From contig MFSE01000020.1 of NCBI GenBank assembly GCA_001784805.1, positions 1-50,642 on the forward strand: a DNA stretch of 50,642 nucleotides, written 5' to 3'. Below are positions 48,159 to 50,642 of the stretch, in pieces. Within the stretch, counting starts at the first letter, position 1; the number at the start of each line of letters is the position of its first letter. The notes under the pieces were generated by a model, which saw only the letters and a list, made by a program, of their open reading frames with translations, had not been told where the DNA came from and searched no databases. Made by a program: the position numbers and the translations under genes. Origin of the DNA: Candidatus Moranbacteria bacterium RIFOXYA12_FULL_35_19. GTDB taxonomy: Bacteria; Patescibacteriota; Minisyncoccia; Moranbacterales; UBA2206.

Positions 48159-48875
48159 TTATTTCTCTTTTAAACACGGTGGGCAGTTTACTTTTTCTTT
48201 GTGGGTATAAGAATATAGAAAGAGAGCTTGCGAAGCGAAGACTTTGAGAATTTCAATATTTTTTGGATTAGCTTCTTCTTTTTCATCAAAATCGCAAATA
48301 ATCAAATAGCTTTTAATGCCATTTATTTTTTGGTTGGAAGAAATAATTAGGCAATCCCCATGCCTTTTCACCGTTGCTTGATCTTCTATTTCCGATAACA
48401 CGGAATTTTTTATTGTTTTTGCAGAATTTTCCGAACGAAATTCTTTTTTAGTTTTAAAATTCTCCATATTTACAAAACGCAAAGAAGCAAATTCCGCTTT
48501 CAAAAGAAAACTGGAAGCGCTTACTATTGATTTGTAAGTTTCATTTTCGTGCGAAGAGCTAAGCGCGGAGCGATCAGAAAGTCCGAGGGCGGTGTTCATC
48601 AAAAGATCCATTTTGCGATTTACTTCTCCAATATAACTGTATGATTCAACCAGATCTTTCACGGTCTGCTCAATTTTTTTCTTATCTTTCTCCTTTTCTT
48701 TTTTATGAAAAATCAACTGTTTTTCATTTTTCATAAAAATGGCAAAAGCCATCGCGCCCATTAAAAAAATCAAGATCTCTTCAGATCTTGTTTCGGAAAT
48801 CGCGTAGAAATTATCACGGACGATATCCGGAACGAGGACAGTTATTATAAAAATGATTAAAAAAATCCAATACAT
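48159..48875 (-). CDS. Membrane protein with coiled coil and GAF-like domain
   Basis: 238 residues. Two hydrophobic segments (about 1-21 and 32-50), a highly charged coiled coil (55-85), then a soluble domain from about 95 to 225 that has a sensor-like (GAF-like) look: LMNTALGLSDRSALSS, a region of strands with EFASLRFVNMENF, and QALFLYSYTHKEK at its end. The C-terminus has a Cys pair (CPPC). The fold call is weak. No output domain, so a sensor or a scaffold are guesses. The three genes here overlap or abut. Confidence 0.55.
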   Translation of the reverse strand: MYWIFLIIFIITVLVPDIVRDNFYAISETRSEEILIFLMGAMAFAIFMKNEKQLIFHKKEKEKDKKKIEQTVKDLVESYSYIGEVNRKMDLLMNTALGLSDRSALSSSHENETYKSIVSASSFLLKAEFASLRFVNMENFKTKKEFRSENSAKTIKNSVLSEIEDQATVKRHGDCLIISSNQKINGIKSYLIICDFDEKEEANPKNIEILKVFASQALFLYSYTHKEKVNCPPCLKEK

Positions 48876-48879
48876 AATT

Positions 48880-49083
48880 TTATTTTGGCAAAGTTTTTTT
48901 GGAAACTTTCCTTTCGGAAAAAATAAAAATATATAAAATTTCCAAAATCGCCAGCGTATTTATTAGTAAAAGAAAAACAAACCAAACACTATCTCCTTTG
49001 CGCGCCGATTTCCAAAGCGCAAAACCTTTCCAAGGAAGCGTCCAGATAACAACAATGATTATTAAAATAATTTCTTTAGTCAT
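48880..49083 (-). CDS. DUF5652 small membrane protein
   Basis: 67 residues, two membrane segments. IWTLPWKGFALWKSARKGDS and LLLINTLAILEILYIFIF match the DUF5652 pattern seen in many CPR genomes. Function unknown. It overlaps the DUF1003 gene by 4 bases. Confidence 0.7.
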   Translation of the reverse strand: MTKEIILIIIVVIWTLPWKGFALWKSARKGDSVWFVFLLLINTLAILEILYIFIFSERKVSKKTLPK

Positions 49084-49475
49084 TTTTTTTTATTGATAAT
49101 ATCTAAAATTCGATCAATTTTATTTTTTTCCAAGCGGTCAAGCTGAATTTTTATCTCTTCAATTTCTCTTTCAGCTTTCCGGTCAGTCGCCAAATCGAGG
49201 GCTTCTTTTTTGCGATCCCTTTCGGCTTGCCGATTTTCACTCATAAGAATCACGGGCGCCGTGTAGGCGGCTTGAAAGCTAAGTACTAAATTGAGCAAAA
49301 TAAAAGGATATGGATCCCAGTGATTTATCCAAGCGGTGATGTTGAGAATAATCCAAATTGTAAGAAGAATGCTTTGAAAAATGATGAATTTCCAACTGCC
49401 AACAATATTGGTTATTTTATCCGCCATAAATTCTCCCAAAGACGATTTATTTTTATTTTTTATTTTGCTTTTCAT
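49080..49475 (-). CDS. DUF1003 membrane protein
   Basis: 131 residues from the ATG at 49475. An ATG at 49493 is possible but overlaps a promoter-like TATATT. VGSWKFIIFQSILLTIWIIL, WDPYPFILLNLVLS, AAYTAPVILMSENRQ and the charged tail RDRKKEALDLATDRKAERE match DUF1003 well. Two membrane segments and a long charged C-terminal helix. The function in bacteria is not known. Confidence 0.85.
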   Translation of the reverse strand: MKSKIKNKNKSSLGEFMADKITNIVGSWKFIIFQSILLTIWIILNITAWINHWDPYPFILLNLVLSFQAAYTAPVILMSENRQAERDRKKEALDLATDRKAEREIEEIKIQLDRLEKNKIDRILDIINKKK

Positions 49476-49502
49476 ATCAATAATATACCACACAACCGAA
49501 AG

Positions 49503-50462
49503 TTATGGCAATAAGTGAGCTATTTTTTTCTTGAGAGCTGCAATTTCTTCGAAATTATGGATGGAAACCGGCAAAATTGTCTGTTTTATTTTCGCCTTGA
49601 TTTTTTTTATTTCTCCCGCTAATTTTTTTTCTGAAACCAAATCGCTTTTAGTGAGCAAAATTATTTCTTTCTTTTTTAAAAGTTCCGGATTGTATTTTTC
49701 CAATTCTTTACGAATTATTTTGTAATCTTTGAGCAAATTTTCTGATTCTAATGACAGGCAATGGATTAAAATGCGCGTTCTTTGAATGTGACGCAAAAAT
49801 TTCGTTCCCAAGCCTTTGCCATTTGACGCGCCTTCAATAAGACCAGGGATATCAGCAACGATAAAATCGCCCAATGGACCGAGATTTGGTTCAAGTGTAG
49901 TGAAATGATAAGCGCCAACTTTGGCATTGGCCGAGGTAAGTTCATTGAGAAGGGATGATTTTCCGGCGCTAGGAAGACCGATTATTCCAATGTCGGCAAT
50001 GAGGCGAAGTTCTAAAGAAAAATTATATTCTTCTCCCAATTTTCCCACTTCAAATTGTTCAGGGGAAGTGTTAGTAGCGGAACGAAAATAAAAATTTCCC
50101 CGTCCACCAATTCCGCCATTAGCCGCGAGAATTTTTTCTCCCACTTTGGTAATTTCAATAATTTTTCCAGTTTCTAATTGCTTAATAACAGTTCCGATTG
50201 GAACAGTGAGAAGCAAATCTTTTCCGGCTGGTCCATCCGATCGATTAGCTCTCCCTTTTTTTCCATCTTCGGCATAATGTTCTTTGAGATGACGATATTT
50301 ATTCAAAGCAAAGATATCGGCCACACCAATAAAATAGACGCTTCCGCCATTTCCTCCTCGTCCACCGGTTGGGCCAAGCGCCATTTTGATTTTGTCAAAA
50401 GTGACAATTCCATTGCCTCCCGCCCCAGCCTGAACTTTAATTTTAGCTTCGTCAGTGAGCAT
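49503..50462 (-). CDS. obgE: GTPase Obg (CgtA)
   Basis: 319 residues. The glycine-rich Obg fold (1-155) has GPTGGRGGNGGSVYF and GGIGGRGNFYF. The GTPase domain follows: GLPSAGKSSLLNEL (G1), a shifted switch region FTTLEPNLG (G2), DIPGLIEGA (G3), LLTKSDLV (G4). It lacks the C-terminal OCT domain of Bacillus Obg, as in many Obg proteins. It works in late 50S assembly and stress control. The start is directly preceded by a repeat arm. Confidence 0.96.
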   Translation of the reverse strand: MLTDEAKIKVQAGAGGNGIVTFDKIKMALGPTGGRGGNGGSVYFIGVADIFALNKYRHLKEHYAEDGKKGRANRSDGPAGKDLLLTVPIGTVIKQLETGKIIEITKVGEKILAANGGIGGRGNFYFRSATNTSPEQFEVGKLGEEYNFSLELRLIADIGIIGLPSAGKSSLLNELTSANAKVGAYHFTTLEPNLGPLGDFIVADIPGLIEGASNGKGLGTKFLRHIQRTRILIHCLSLESENLLKDYKIIRKELEKYNPELLKKKEIILLTKSDLVSEKKLAGEIKKIKAKIKQTILPVSIHNFEEIAALKKKIAHLLP

Positions 50463-50465
50463 AAA

Positions 50466-50500
50466 TTTACGAACTACGAAATTAGCGAAATACGAAAAAA
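50466..50500. repeat. Half copy of the acgaactacgaaat family, copy 5
   Basis: TTACGAACTACGAAATTAGC then GAAATACGAAAAAA. Only the left arm is present, so the second arm is missing or diverged. It is the leader of obg. Confidence 0.8.
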
Positions 50501-50642
50501 TACCTTTTATTTACTATACTTTATATTCATTAATTAGTAAAGGATGGATTATGCTTTGTCAAAATTAAATAGAAATGTCATACCTTTGCGTTTAGTTAAA
50601 ATGTCATACTTGTGGAAATTTATGAATTATGGACTAATTGTC
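50501..50642. other. Window edge with direct repeat AAATGTCATAC
   Basis: Two copies (50573-50583 and 50599-50609) 26 bases apart. An AAAGGA with an ATG (50551) gives only a five-codon reading frame. Iterated short repeats like this occur at ends of some insertion sequences and at promoter-proximal sites. The window ends before anything can decide it. Confidence 0.35.

Noticed and set aside
1-50642. tRNA genes
   Set aside because: No cloverleaf with a T-arm GGTTC-type sequence and matching acceptor stem was seen by eye. A dedicated scan could still find a divergent one.

Overview
The window is AT-rich and gene-dense. It looks like a chromosomal segment of a Candidate Phyla Radiation (Patescibacteria) bacterium, most plausibly of the Parcubacteria side. 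This placement is inferred from gene content: an archaeal-type UMP kinase, an RtcB-like ligase, a GIY-YIG UPF0213 protein, DUF5652, LCP and WecG/TagA proteins, a minimal Rrf2-IscS-IscU set, many short genes that lack a Shine-Dalgarno sequence, and presence of ribosomal protein L9. TGA is used as a stop codon (for example at the ends of the genes at 22952-24106, 17802-18782 and 33351-34475), so the Gracilibacteria/SR1 type of recoding is unlikely.

Region 1 (1-26.2 kb) is a cell-surface glycan region. It holds a truncated and a complete calcineurin-like phosphoesterase, a GT4-flippase-like fusion, three tandem GT-C membrane glycosyltransferase paralogues, a Wzx-type flippase, several GT4 and GT2 transferases, an O-antigen-ligase-like protein and an LCP attachment protein. 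Together these could build a lipid-linked sugar chain, flip it, polymerise or ligate it, and attach it to the envelope. Three non-glycan genes (tmk, a MazG-like pyrophosphohydrolase and a divergent RtcB) lie inside one tight minus-strand operon of this region. A free-standing structured RNA with its own promoter and terminator is transcribed against that operon at 13.9-14.2 kb.

Region 2 (26.2-32.4 kb) is mixed housekeeping: a CtpA-type protease, rplI, pyrG, rpmA with a long structured leader, a membrane-anchored Cys/His protein, pyrH and a second structured RNA (32.1-32.36 kb).

Region 3 (32.4-37.2 kb) has a DUF2062 protein, a GIY-YIG protein, a RecB-family nuclease, a strongly expressed-looking 76-residue orphan, and an Rrf2-IscS-IscU iron-sulfur operon with a clear promoter and palindromic operator. 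A decayed fragment follows.

Region 4 (37.6-43.5 kb, mostly minus strand) has an M23 peptidase, gltX, an alpha/beta hydrolase, a membrane protein, a WecG/TagA transferase, a YerC-type regulator, ThpR and a third structured RNA. Region 5 (43.5-50.6 kb) is priA-def-fmt, a double-rhodanese membrane protein, and a minus-strand set ending in obg.

The most unusual property is the density and variety of short palindromic repeats. At least ten sequence families occur, both between genes and in frame inside genes (tmk, two surface-glycan genes, iscS, priA), where they add peptide insertions or supply start and stop codons. This parallels the Rickettsia palindromic elements but with many unrelated families at once. 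No tRNA, rRNA, CRISPR array or complete insertion sequence was found.
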